Assembly (NCBI GenBank): GCA_964036295.1
Contig: OZ038469.1
Span: 9,006,067-9,070,066 of the forward strand
Direction of reading: 5' to 3'
Source: Plumapathes pennacea
Taxonomy: Eukaryota; Cnidaria; Anthozoa; Antipatharia; Myriopathidae
Length of the DNA stretch: 64,000 bases
Shown here: positions 10,963-21,364 of the stretch, piece by piece
Position numbering within the stretch: position 1 is the stretch's first letter
Layout: every line of letters begins with the position of its first letter
The notes under the pieces: model-generated
The model's input: the letters and a program-made list of their open reading frames with translations, nothing else
What the model was told of the DNA's origin: nothing
Database searches by the model: none
Translations under genes and position numbers: made by a program

Positions 10963-13900
10963 CTATGGCAGGTCGGACATCTTTTGCTCTTGAGTTGTTC
11001 CTCGTGATTTGTTGCAGGTGACGCACTTTGAGATTTGGTGTGCTACTGCTGAAGTGCCGCCAACGACCCAGTAGCCATTGGATCGGATCTCGTTGAGCGT
11101 GATGCCACGGCCTTGGTGCTCAACTCTTCCGTGGAAGTACCTGATGATGAGGCTGGAGAGGTGAACTTTCCTGGGTAGAATCACCGGGAACTTCACTTCA
11201 TTTGGAAGGTTGCTTCGCCTAATGCGGCCTCCAACTCTCAGAACGCCGCTGCAGTCAAGGAAGGGGTCTAAACGGTGCAGTGAACCTGCTTTCTTGTCTT
11301 CCTTCTTCTGACCGTCTCTCAGAATGGATATTTCCTTCTCGTAGGACTGAGCTTGAACTGCCTTGGTTATCTCGATTTCCGCTGATCTGATCTCCTCCAC
11401 AGTTACTGGTTCTTCTTTCAGACACTTCACTTCAGTAATGGCTTTATTCTTCTTCCTCGTCACAAGTAGGTGGAGTATCTTCAGGTAACGCAGACATATG
11501 GCTAGGGCTCTTCGGGCGCGATGCCAGTCAGAGAAGTAATCCATGCGTTCGACGAGGTTCCATTTCTCTTGGGCTTTAGTTACACGCGACGTTGTCTTCT
11601 TGATTTCTGGATCACTTGAAGACAGGATACATTCTTTGTTCTTCTTGGGCTGGGGCCACTGCTCTTCAGGTTTCCAGAGAAATTCTGGTCCATGAATCCA
11701 TCGTGATCTGTCGAGCAGCTCACTGGCAGTTAACCCACGCGAGGCGTCGTCAGCTGGGTTATTCCTTGTGTCTACATGTCTCCACTGCTCGGGGCACGTC
11801 AGGGTTCTGATTTGCTGGACACGGTTGGCCACGAAGATTTGGAATCTTCTTGCATCATTATTTACGTAGCCCAACACAACTTCACTGTCTGTCCAGAAAA
11901 CTTCTTGCATGTCCTTGTACTGAAGCTCTTGCCGTAGCAGACCACTGACTCTGGCTGATACCACGGCGGCTGTAAGTTCCAGGCGTGGCACAGTCACTAC
12001 TGTCAGTGGGGCTACTCTGGCCTTGCCAATGACAAAGGAGCAGTGAACTTCACCTCTGTCGTTCTCTAGGCGGAGAAACGAACATTGGCCATACCCGGAA
12101 GTGCTGGCATCTGAGAAGTGGTGAAGCTGGGCAATGGCTACGGGACCAAACTCTTCTGGCTTGAAACACCTTGGTATTGAGAGTTTCTCAAGCAGCTGCA
12201 GATCGCTTCTCCATCTTTGCCATCTTGCTATCAAGGGTTCAGGGATCTCGTCGTCCCATCCTACGTTTCCTCGGCAAAGCTCTTGAAGTATTCTCTTTCC
12301 GGGAAGTAGCAGGGGGGCCAGGAAACCGATTGGGTCGTAGATTGAGCTAATAGTTGATAGAATGCTTCTTCTGGTTAGCGGTCGGTCCTGAAGTACTATG
12401 CGGAACTTGAAGGTGTCTGCTTCAATGCACCAATGGACGCCTAAGGCTCTTTCTATTGGCAGGACGTCTTCTTCCAGATTCAGGTCTTTAATTCCTTTAG
12501 CACGATCTTCGACTGGGACCGACTCAATAACCTCCCTCTTGTTGCTGATAAATTTGTGGAGGCTGAATCCCCCACGGGTACACATTTTCTTGGTTTGGCG
12601 GATTAGGGTGACAGCTTCTTGCACAGTGGCCACAGACTTCAGGCCGTCGTCGACATAGAAGTCGTGTCTTAGGAAGTTGGCTGGTTCGGTGCCGATCTCG
12701 CTTTCGTAGTCGTCAGCTGTCTGCTTTAAGGCGAAGCTACAGCAACCAGGAGAGGATCCCGCTCCAAAGAGATGAACTCGCATCCGATATCTTGTAGGTT
12801 CTTTACTAGTGTCACCATCCTCCCACCACAAGAATCTTAGGAAGTCTCTACACTCCTCAGATACTTGTACCTGGTAGAACATTGCCTCTATGTCGCTCAT
12901 AAGGGCAACAGGTTCCTGTCTGAACCTGGTAAGGACTCCAAGCAGCTTGTTGGTGAGGTCAGGGCCAGAGAGCAGATGCTTGTTCAGTGATTCTCCCTGA
13001 AACTCAGCAGAGCAGTCAAACACTACTCGTATCTTTTCCGGCTTCTTTGGATGATACACCCCATGGTGTGGAATGTACCATGTTCGTCCGTCGTCGGTAG
13101 GCTCTTTCTCCATAGGTACCTTCTCAGCATAACCGTTCTTAATCATGTCTGACATGAAGGTTGTGTAGTCACTCTTGTACTTCTCGTCCTTGCTGAACCT
13201 GAACCTCAGCTGTTGTAGGCGATGAACTGCAACCTTCTCATTGTTAGGCAGTTTGAGGTGTTCATCCCGAAGAGGGAGGGGGATCTCGTAGTGGCCATTA
13301 GGGTGGTGGACGACTCCCTTCTTCATCTTAGCCATGAACAACCGGTCTTCCACCGAGAGAGACTGACAGTTCGCGTCCTTTGTCTCATTGAAATCTGCCT
13401 CAAACATTCTTCTTACAGCTGCCGTGGTGAAGATTTCTTTAGCATTGGTCTTGAAGACGAAGCTGTGGTGCGACGGGTCTTTACTGCCGACCTCCTTGAT
13501 AGCAATTCTGCTACAGGAAATATCTGGAAGGTCTTCCTGAGGATCTTGTGTGATTGGTCCAATGACTCCCCACCCAAGGACAGTTCGAATGGCGTAGGGG
13601 TCGTTGCTTCCTCCAGGGATAATCTCCTTTGGCTTGATAGCGCTGGGGCAGTTCGAGCCAATTAGCAGGCCCACTACTAGATCGGCCTCATACTGGTGCA
13701 TCTTGCTTGCAATTCTGTGAAGGTGAGGCCATTCTGTTGAAGACTCCGGTCTTGGAATTTCGTCCCTCTTAGAAGGGATCTCTTTTCTTGTGTATGCCTT
13801 GGGGAGTTTGATTTTGAGTTCCTTGTCCACCGGACTGACCAGTAGGCCTTCCACCTTTTGAGTTGGAATTACTTCAGTGCCGTGCATGGTGTTCAGCAGT

Positions 13901-15966
13901 AGTTGTGTGCTTACACCACCGACTTGAAGCTCTCTCATGATATCTTCCCTGACAAAGGTTCCGTTGCTGGCGGGGTCAAGTAGGGCGTACACCCTGACCT
14001 GGCGATCTGGGTTGTCTTGGTGATGAAGGTATACAGGAACGATCATCGTGTTTGTAGTAGCTTTGTCGGTACCGGTTGCGTTGCATGAACTTGTGCAGGT
14101 GCTGGTTGCTTCGTCAACGTTGGTTTCCTTAGTGGAGCTCTTGGTTTCATCGTGGAGGGCTGTAGGATGCGGCTTATTGCATGTCTTGCATTCCCTTCTT
14201 TTCAGGCACTTCTTGGAGATGTGACCAAAGCGAAGACATCCGAAACACAGTCCACGTGTCTTAATGAAGTTCTTTCTTTCTTCCAGTGACTGTTTCTTGA
14301 AATCAGGGCAATCGTCTAAGTTGTGGTGTTTAGAGCACAGGGAGCATGAACTGTGTGATGGGGGAGACTGTGTCCTGCCCTGGCCTTGTGATGGAGATAC
14401 AGTTGTAGAAAAGCTAGTGGAAGTCTTGAAATTGCCCTTCTTAATCCTCCAGATCCGATTGTCACTGCTTGGTGACTCATTGACTCTCAGTTCCTTGAGT
14501 GTTTTGGGTGAGAACACTGGATCTGTAGCCAGTGTCGTCTCCTCTTTAACAAACTCCACCATATCGTGAAAGCTGGCAAGTCTCTCCTCAGATCTCAAAA
14601 CCTTGTTGGCGCGACGACACCACCTCACGCCCGAATAGCTGGGCAATCTCGAAGCAATCTTCTTGAGTGTGTCTTCTGAGTCGAGGCCTTGCATGTACTT
14701 CAGGGTTTTCATTGCTTCTTCGCAGTGCACCAGAAAGTCAGAGAATTGCTGTAGACCAGTACAGTCTCCTTCCTTGATGGGGGACCAGGTGTTGAGCTTT
14801 TCCTTGTAGGCTTGTGCAACTCGATAGGGGTGCCCAAATCTCTCCTTAAGTGTGTTCCTAGCCTTATCATACGAATCTGGGGCATCAAGGGTGATCAAAC
14901 CTTTGATAGCGTCCTTTGCGGCCCCAGATGTGTACTGATGTAAGTAGTGTAGCCTCTGTTTGGGATCAGTGACTCTACTTTCGATCAAAGCCTCAAATGC
15001 GCTGATGAAGGTTGGATACTCGAAGTAATTTCCAGAGAACACCGGCGGTTGTTGGGTTGGAAGTAAACTCATTCGATGTTGCTCGACCAGCACCTTCACG
15101 ACTGAGCTGAGCTCACTGTCCTTGTTATCGGGTGAATCAGAGCTTGTATTGCGCGTCGGTGGTTCACTAACTGGATTGGCGACTGGGATGGTTGAGGTCG
15201 GATAGGAGGGCGCAAAGGGTTCGACTTGTGGATTGAGCGTAGCATCGTTTGCTCTATGGAACTCTGTCTTGGGAAATGAGGGTATTGGGTTACCAATCGG
15301 CGACGGTATCTGACGTTTCCGGTCCATTTCCTCTTGTTTGTCTTCTTCTTCCATTTTTCGCATAATCTCTGCTTCTGCCTTTGCCTTGGCTATTTCCTTA
15401 CTTAATTGAATCTTCTTGAATTCCGCCTCTCTGTCTAGGAATTCCATCTCTACTTGAAGACACGCGGCCCTCGCGGCTGCCTTGGCTCTTCTCGAGCGAA
15501 CAGATGAAGACGAAGATCGCTTTGAAGATGTCGAACTCACCATTGACATGCTTTTGCTGGCGAGGTTTTCTTCGAGACCTTGAATTAGCCTGTTCATCTC
15601 AGTACGGCATTCAAAATACTCGCGGTCGCGAGCGTCTAGCCATTTGTATGCCTCGTCCAGATCGGTTGGATTTGACAGTTCCTTGCAGAAACGTTCGTTC
15701 TCCTCATTCAATTTCTCTCGGTGCGAGTCTAGAATGTTCCGCTCTTGGTCTAAGGCGCTCAAGTCCGCACATTTGCTCTCAACGAGCGAGCTCGCCTTTG
15801 AAATCTGCTTTCGGAGAGCGGCTCCCGCCGCCGCTTTCGCTTTCTCAAGATGTTGAAGCCGGTATAGTTGCCCTTTCTCGGTCAAAGTTATTTTCCTTCC
15901 CTCGGCGCTTTCTTCTGGGTTACTTTGTTGCGACTGGGTTGTCGGATCTCCTTGTGAGTCTGCCAT
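10963..15966 (-). CDS. BEL/Pao Gag-Pol polyprotein, truncated by one stop codon
   Basis: An ATG at 15966 opens 1,667 codons. In order: a Lys/Glu/Arg-rich coiled coil (about 1-215); a DUF1759 Gag domain (about 300-440, PVFSGNYFEYPTF); Cys/His knuckles (about 540-605); an aspartic protease of DUF1758 type with LLDPASNGTF (about 660); reverse transcriptase with YVDD (about 1100); a Pao/RNase H region with FSDAS (about 1290) and TDSE; and the zinc-binding start of integrase with CVTC (about 1650). The stop at 10963-10965 falls between the zinc-binding part and the catalytic core of integrase, and the frame is otherwise unbroken. Family members normally encode one continuous polyprotein. A single point change is the simplest explanation. 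Confidence 0.92.
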   Translation of the reverse strand: MADSQGDPTTQSQQSNPEESAEGRKITLTEKGQLYRLQHLEKAKAAAGAALRKQISKASSLVESKCADLSALDQERNILDSHREKLNEENERFCKELSNPTDLDEAYKWLDARDREYFECRTEMNRLIQGLEENLASKSMSMVSSTSSKRSSSSSVRSRRAKAAARAACLQVEMEFLDREAEFKKIQLSKEIAKAKAEAEIMRKMEEEDKQEEMDRKRQIPSPIGNPIPSFPKTEFHRANDATLNPQVEPFAPSYPTSTIPVANPVSEPPTRNTSSDSPDNKDSELSSVVKVLVEQHRMSLLPTQQPPVFSGNYFEYPTFISAFEALIESRVTDPKQRLHYLHQYTSGAAKDAIKGLITLDAPDSYDKARNTLKERFGHPYRVAQAYKEKLNTWSPIKEGDCTGLQQFSDFLVHCEEAMKTLKYMQGLDSEDTLKKIASRLPSYSGVRWCRRANKVLRSEERLASFHDMVEFVKEETTLATDPVFSPKTLKELRVNESPSSDNRIWRIKKGNFKTSTSFSTTVSPSQGQGRTQSPPSHSSCSLCSKHHNLDDCPDFKKQSLEERKNFIKTRGLCFGCLRFGHISKKCLKRRECKTCNKPHPTALHDETKSSTKETNVDEATSTCTSSCNATGTDKATTNTMIVPVYLHHQDNPDRQVRVYALLDPASNGTFVREDIMRELQVGGVSTQLLLNTMHGTEVIPTQKVEGLLVSPVDKELKIKLPKAYTRKEIPSKRDEIPRPESSTEWPHLHRIASKMHQYEADLVVGLLIGSNCPSAIKPKEIIPGGSNDPYAIRTVLGWGVIGPITQDPQEDLPDISCSRIAIKEVGSKDPSHHSFVFKTNAKEIFTTAAVRRMFEADFNETKDANCQSLSVEDRLFMAKMKKGVVHHPNGHYEIPLPLRDEHLKLPNNEKVAVHRLQQLRFRFSKDEKYKSDYTTFMSDMIKNGYAEKVPMEKEPTDDGRTWYIPHHGVYHPKKPEKIRVVFDCSAEFQGESLNKHLLSGPDLTNKLLGVLTRFRQEPVALMSDIEAMFYQVQVSEECRDFLRFLWWEDGDTSKEPTRYRMRVHLFGAGSSPGCCSFALKQTADDYESEIGTEPANFLRHDFYVDDGLKSVATVQEAVTLIRQTKKMCTRGGFSLHKFISNKREVIESVPVEDRAKGIKDLNLEEDVLPIERALGVHWCIEADTFKFRIVLQDRPLTRRSILSTISSIYDPIGFLAPLLLPGKRILQELCRGNVGWDDEIPEPLIARWQRWRSDLQLLEKLSIPRCFKPEEFGPVAIAQLHHFSDASTSGYGQCSFLRLENDRGEVHCSFVIGKARVAPLTVVTVPRLELTAAVVSARVSGLLRQELQYKDMQEVFWTDSEVVLGYVNNDARRFQIFVANRVQQIRTLTCPEQWRHVDTRNNPADDASRGLTASELLDRSRWIHGPEFLWKPEEQWPQPKKNKECILSSSDPEIKKTTSRVTKAQEKWNLVERMDYFSDWHRARRALAICLRYLKILHLLVTRKKNKAITEVKCLKEEPVTVEEIRSAEIEITKAVQAQSYEKEISILRDGQKKEDKKAGSLHRLDPFLDCSGVLRVGGRIRRSNLPNEVKFPVILPRKVHLSSLIIRYFHGRVEHQGRGITLNEIRSNGYWVVGGTSAVAHQISKCVTCNKSRGTTQEQKMSDLP

Positions 15967-16024
15967 GTAGAAGCGTCAGATCTCGTCTCCTCCTGAACTT
16001 GCTCCGGGAGTTCTTAATTTTCAC

Positions 16025-16348
16025 TGTAGCGGTACTTGTTTACCGTTTATTATAGCCCTCTAAATCACGGACTTTCACGGGCGATTACACAAGTCAGCTT
16101 GTTCTGGCCATGCTTTCCTTCTGCCACGGTCTAGTCGTGAAAATTATTGCGGCTCAGACGAGAAACTGAGCCTCGAAGATATAAACAAACGAGAAACAAA
16201 AAGACATGTTCGATTGCGAAACAAAGGTGAGCCTCGAAGCTCTACCGCGTGCTATCTAAATATGGGAGCGTGACGTAATCGAGCTAAACAATAACGCGAA
16301 AGTCCTGGGTCTGGTAACCAACATACGTTTGCCCTGGTGGCACTAACA
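16025..16348 (-). repeat. BEL/Pao LTR (5' LTR of the element)
   Basis: 324 bases with TG..CA ends. The gag start is 58 bases inside it. The sequence next to the LTR on the element strand (GTGAAAATTAAGAACTCCC) does not look like a standard tRNA-complementary primer site beginning TGG, so the primer is unresolved. Confidence 0.9.
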
Positions 16349-17155
16349 TATACTTATAGATGCCTGGTGTGATCAATGGAAGTGATTTTTTTTTGCAAAT
16401 GAATGTAGCAAGTTTGACTGGAATGGTCAGCATCTGCGATAGGTAATGAGACCTGAGTAACTTTTGTTTGTTGAATAAAGTGAGGCTAATTTTGTACTCT
16501 GAAAATAAATGCCTATGAAATCATACATACATACATGTACCGGTATCACTAAATACTTAAAAATAATATATTTTGTTGTGCAAAAACACTCCACTGTACA
16601 GTATGCCAGAGTAGCAAATACAAGTAACTTAAATGTGAAAACCATGGTAATGAAAACCACGAAAATCAGTTCATTACCTCTATTGAGTGGCAAAATAGAT
16701 CACAACATACACAATAATTTAGAGCTGTATTCAGTAACACAGAAAAGCTATGCATTTGAAATGAAATTCATAAAGTCTTCAAAGACAAATAATGAAAAAC
16801 AAAGTATTTTAGCTACTTTTTAATTGATAGGAAATCATGAAATTTCTCAAAGACGAAAAAAGACTAAAACAAAGTATGGCAGCTGCTTTTTAATTCATTT
16901 TTCTAATTTCGTGCAGGTACTGAAGGTACTTTTTCTTCGTGATCAATAAACTGGGTAGGTTTTAACAGACAAATAAACAAAGAAGGAAATCATATTAAAA
17001 AATCCATATTGCATTTGGCACATTTAGCAAGTGAATCAGGTGTGAAAATCGAAGATGGTTAGCAGTTATTCACATGAAAAACAAACATAATGAAACAACA
17101 GTAAAGCAACGACAAATATTTCCGAGACGGCTGGTAAGCATTATTGGTACAAACT
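16349..17155. other. Helitron B1 interior, no gene
   Basis: AT-rich. A segment at about 17018-17092 matches 20935-21007 of B2, which confirms that both belong to the same element family. No exon is recognised. Confidence 0.45.
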
Positions 17156-17503
17156 TAAGGAAGAAAAGATTTCATTTCTTACCTGCCCCTTGTTTCCTGA
17201 TGATAAGAATCGGCAGATCACTCACATTGGCGGGGACTGCTGAGAAATCCCTGCACATCTTGTGGCAAATTGAGGACATGTCCTTTGTACCCACGCTGGC
17301 CGCCATGTTTCCGGTAAACACACATAATGGGGAAACCCCTGGCGATAAGCATTTCCTCCACTTCGCTGAGGCCCTGTAGTTCTGTTGGCATTGTACCAGG
17401 GTCCATGTCGTTGTCACCCGAGAATAAGCGGCACGATGTCTTTTTGTCTCACTTACATCTGGTGCAGATATAGTTCGGGTCAGTCATACTTTGGTTGGCA
17501 ACT

Positions 17504-18013
17504 ATTGGGCTCGTGCAAGTTGACGTCACAAACCACGTGATTTTTGTTTATCCGCCATTTTGGGGGTCAAATTGTCGTCTTTCGGGAGTCGCGTTTTTGT
17601 CGAGCGTCAGCTACTCTGAAGCATTTTGAGGGCGCCAGGAGATAGATACATCGGAGATGATTGAGGGGCACAATACTGTAGCAGTACCTACTCGTAATTT
17701 GGTGGCCGAAATCTCATTTAGTGACTCTGATCGTGAGCGATCGCCATTTTCTTCTCCACGTCAGATTCCTGTTTCAGCGCCGTGAAATCAACATTTTAGG
17801 GCTTAATTTATTGTCTGACGATGCCAGAGCAATTCTATCTGGAGAGGAACATTGTAAAGGTAAAGGGAAGTATCTCTATCCTGGATCGCTCAAATCGCTT
17901 CAGAGTAGCTGACGCTCGACAAAAACGCGCCTCCCGAAAAACGACAATTTGACCCCCAAAATGGCGGATAAACAAATTCACGTGATTTATGACGTCATTT
18001 GCACGAGCCCAAT
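17504..18013. mobile_element. 510 bp MITE with about 115 bp inverted ends
   Basis: The ends ATTGGGCTCGTGCAA and TTGCACGAGCCCAAT begin inverted repeats that continue to about 17620 and 17895. They include matched CCGCCATTTTGGGGGTC and GAGCGTCAGCTACTCTGA segments. It interrupts the Helitron coding region: the paralogous B2 sequence at about 26808 is uninterrupted. The target duplication is not clear. There is no coding capacity. Confidence 0.8.
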
Positions 18014-18230
18014 TGGCCATGTTTCCTTACACACGTTACAGTGAAGGTGTCGAAGGTTTTCTTCGTAGCGGTGGAAGGCTCCAAGTTCCTCTTGTGCCCA
18101 CTGCTGTTCGTGTAGAGCCGGGTTGTCAGGGTTAGCCCATCCACGGCTATGCAGATATTGCTGTCTTTGGAAGCGCCGTTCTTCGACAAGAGACGAACGT
18201 TGCTCACGGCGTCGACTGTTGGCCTCATTA

Positions 18231-19327
18231 GAGACTTTAAGCACCACGACGTCGAGACACGACGACGACGTGTTCTGACGTCATAACCTTAAAGAGGCCT
18301 GGGACGAGGACCTCGTTCTTGGCGCGAAAAAAAGGGCTTAAGCAAGCGGCGCGACTCGCACGACGACGACGAGAAGAATTCCGAAAAGTTTATTGTTTTC
18401 ATTAAGTATCCAGTTCAAGAAACGTATTTTAGAGAGATCCAAGATTTGCTTCTCTGGTGCTACGTCGGCGATGTATTTGACGACGAGGAGTTCGTCCAAT
18501 TGTACGATGTACACCAGTCTACGAATCTGGACTTTCCACACGAGTCGTACCCTGCGTTTGATCTTGATCAAGTGGAAGACTCTGAATGCTTTGCTGAGTT
18601 TCGTGTCCACAAGCACCACATTCCTCTCCTCGCACGTCACTTACAAATACCGGAAACCTTCCAGTGTCAACAACGATCCGTTTGTGATGGAATTGAAGGA
18701 CTCTGTATGCTGCTCGGTCCAATGAAAATTTGTATTCCTATGAACAGAAAAACCGGCGAAAAGGAAAACTCAGTTCACATAGAAAGTAAAATAACCCGGT
18801 CACCGTAGTATTGCGTGTACGTTCGCTCATTTGTACATTTATATTGCGGCATGTGAAATGTAAACACGCGCTTTTGACGAACAAGGGTAAAGGTCATCGG
18901 CGGCGGCAGAGCAAGTCGCAAGGGGTTCCAAAAGGCACAACAGGAAAGATTTATTGTATTTGGCATGATTCACTTACATGTTTTTCCTCTCCGGGGCTGC
19001 AGTGCCGTCCATCTTGATATTCCCTAGCGAAGGAGAATTCAGCACTTTTATTATGACAGAAAAGGCCTTGGAATCGTCGTATAAACTTCACGCGATGTTT
19101 CACTAAAAGATATAGATCACACTTTGACCTAAACTAGATAGGAAACTCAAACAGAAACCGATTAAAGCCTTACCTATTGACGACGACGCCAAAACCGAAG
19201 CTTTCAAGTCGTGGACGAAAGGACGACGACGTCAATATCAAACTGACATGCGCAGTAAGGCAAAAAAGTGGCCATATGACTTCCGGTCGTCTTCGTCGTG
19301 TCTCGACGTCGTGGTGCTTAAAGTCTC
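18231..19327 (+). mobile_element. PIF/Harbinger-derived DNA transposon (deletion derivative)
   Basis: Inverted ends GAGACTTTAAGCACCACGAC extend about 36 bases and are flanked by TA-containing sequence on both sides (..ATTA| and |TATG..), consistent with the W-rich targets of PIF/Harbinger. The paralogous B2 site near 27016 lacks the insertion. The interior encodes only the N-terminal part of a Harbinger nuclease-like protein (about 18440-18730). The size, 1.1 kb, is far below an autonomous element of about 3-4 kb. Confidence 0.78.
18446..18808 (+). pseudogene. Harbinger transposase N-terminal fragment
   Basis: The frame carries DEEFVQLYDVH, then DLDQVEDSECFAEFRVHKHD-like spacing and FQCQQRSVCDGIEGLCMLL. 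The last is the helix-turn-helix-like segment that precedes the DDE domain in HARBI1-type nucleases (pattern F.C.QR....G.EGLCILL). Homology ends at about 18722; the remaining codons to 18808 are unrelated read-through. The DDE catalytic domain is absent, so no active enzyme is possible. Confidence 0.75.
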
Positions 19328-20150
19328 TATGAGCATGAAGCCTACGGGCTCTTTCTTCGGATGTTTCATTGTGGTGTCGGGAAGTAACCCATTGTCGATT
19401 AGCTTTCAAGCGCTCTTCTCTTTCCTGAATTGTCTCCCGAGCTAGCTTCTGCTTGTAACGCTCTCGGTCACGGTCTTGTCTTTGTTTTTTTGCAGCGGTA
19501 ATTTCTGGACCGGTCTGCTGTTTTAGTCGGCTCGTACGCGTTGCTTGGCGTCTGCGCTCGAGATGAATACACCGCTGTTGGCTGGTCTCACGACTTCCTC
19601 TTAATCTTGCTTGCTCCCTTCGTCTTTGAAGGCGAGCTTGGTCGTTATCGTGAGAATGTTCCGTTTGTTTTTTCCCTGAATTCATTTCTTAAACTCGTCC
19701 AAATTCTCCTTCCCTTCCGACGATCTGTTTCTTAGCAACGAACTCGCAGGAAAAAATCACGTGATCAACCCGGCATTCCCCGCGATGCGGGTTGGTCGCC
19801 CCGCGAACAACATTCAAATCGCAAAAAAGCCTCCTGTTGGGCCGGGAGAGGAAAGAGCCTGGGAACGAGGTACTCTGTTTCGAGGTTCTACCCGGCATTC
19901 CCCGCGGTGCGGGTTGGTCGCACCGTGAACATGAACAACATTCAAATCGCAAAAAAGCCTACGTGTTCGGCCGGGAAAGGGAAGAGCCTGGGAACGAAGT
20001 TGAAGGTTATACTCAGCAATCCCCGCTACGCGGCGACGTGATTCTGTTCCGAGGTTCTTCCCAGCAAACCCCGCTGCGCGGGGAGGTCGCCCCGTGAACG
20101 ACATTCAAAAACGATATGTGTTCAGATTAGTACCCACGCAGGGCGTGGGA

Positions 20151-20268
20151 ATAATCAAGAACCAGTCATCCCGATACGATCAGTCTTGTCTTGATGAGCA
20201 AAATCAAACTGATGTGCCAGCCTAGTCATGTAAGTATTTAGTTTCACTTTAACGTTTTCCTAAATAAA
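20151..20268. other. 118 bases between Helitrons B1 and B2
   Basis: Host-like spacer between the 5' end of B1 and the 3' end of B2. No feature is recognised. Confidence 0.5.
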
Positions 20269-21364
20269 CTAGAAATACGATATTCGCAGAAGCCCCACGC
20301 CCTAATCGATTATGTATGACATTGCTGAGTAGAGCTCTCATGTATGCTTACACCACACAGCTCAATATCGTGTATTACATGTAAATGAAAGCAGATGACA
20401 CTATATTAGCATTACATGATATTGGGGATGTTGCATACATGAGAGGAGACTGCTCCCTCCTCATTGCTTTTTGAAGAGTGCAGTAATTAAATTATATGTG
20501 TAGGGTGGTCTTGAAAGAAGAAAGTTCTCATCATGATAATATTCTCTTTCACACAAAATCATGCCATGTCCATTTCACAGTAATTTATTTTATCCCATAA
20601 TATTAAGAAATTATACAGGTCAAGTCAGTTTTTGCACTACATTCATAGGTAAAATGTATACATACTTCTCAAGTGGGTTACATTATACTGTACTTCTCAG
20701 AAGTTCTCAATTGCTGCATGTGTTGCCTGGTACATGTACAAAAGCACAAAAACCCATGCCAGGAAAATATAACCCTAACCCTATACTCCCCAACATATTG
20801 GAAAATAAGAAGTTCAAAAGTGAAAATGGAAAATGTATTATAAAATATACAATAATTTTACAGAATATTAGACAAAAGAGAGTCAGATAAGCATATTCTC
20901 GAATCCAATATTAATCCTTAACGAATCCAATATTACATTTAGCAAGTGAATCAGGTGTGAAAATTGAAAATGGTTGGCAGTTTCTCACATGAAAAACAAA
21001 CATAATTCAAGAACATAGTTTGAATTGTGTAACGGGTATTTTGACCCCTGTGCTATTTTATTAAGATTAATGGTGGATGAGTTATATGAGGTTAAGGGAG
21101 TGATCGAGTGGCGAAGTGAAGTATAAATTAAAATGATGTGCGTTAGTACGTGATTATATGCTGCAGCGCTAAAATGGGGTCCGTGTCAGGGCTTGTATTT
21201 GTGTAGGGAACATTTTCGGTAGGGAGACATGTAGTTGGGGTCGGTAGTTAACACGTGTGTTGGGTAACAAAGGGGACGGGAGCGAAGAGCGAATAAAACC
21301 GAGAATAAAATAAACAGAGAACTGAAAAACGAAGGGATTAGTGAAGACGCTAACACAACAGTGA

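Larger units (their letters stand above)
9489..16348 (-). mobile_element. BEL/Pao LTR retrotransposon, nearly intact and young
   Basis: A 6,860-base element on the minus strand, bounded by two 324-base LTRs that begin TGTTAGTGCC and end CGCTACA on the element strand. The LTRs differ at only three positions by direct comparison, which indicates recent insertion. One long gag-pol frame fills the interior, interrupted by a single nonsense codon at 10963-10965. The 5-base flanks (GGCTA on the left, TATAC on the right) do not match, so no target duplication is seen. It lies inside Helitron B1, within intron 1 of the transporter gene and antisense to it. Confidence 0.93.
17160..19685 (-). pseudogene. 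Helitron N-terminal protein (basic repeats, DUF6570), disrupted
   Basis: The minus-strand coding region starts at an ATG at 19685 and is broken into three blocks. The first (19685-19330) holds Arg/Gln-rich repeats of the RRREQARLR and ETSEERARRL type. The second (18230-18014) ends in a Cys-rich HCNVCKETWP segment. The third (17503-17160) has a CTRC motif and DUF6570, with [14 protein letters not shown] and [10 protein letters not shown]. The Harbinger element and a MITE separate the blocks, and a one-base shift near 17225 breaks DUF6570. The last block ends GGCAG|GTAAGAAAT, a splice donor also kept in B2. In full-length metazoan Helitrons this region precedes the Rep/helicase domains, which are absent here. 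The protein's role in transposition is unknown. Confidence 0.7.
6126..20150 (-). mobile_element. Helitron family B, copy B1, with nested insertions
   Basis: The minus-strand 5' end TCCCACGCCCTGCGTGGG lies at 20150-20133, and the 3' end TATCGTATTTCTAG at 6139-6126, each flanked by T on the element strand. The 5' end is itself a perfect 7-base-stem hairpin (CCCACGC/GCGTGGG). The 3' subterminal GGGCGTGGGA is exactly complementary to the first ten bases. Both ends and the coding region match B2. Subtracting the BEL/Pao (9489-16348), Harbinger (18231-19327) and MITE (17504-18013) insertions leaves about 5.6 kb, which still includes a nested MITE and D1. The pairing of these two ends as one element is inferred from order and orientation. 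No Rep or helicase domain is visible, so the copy is non-autonomous. Confidence 0.7.
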
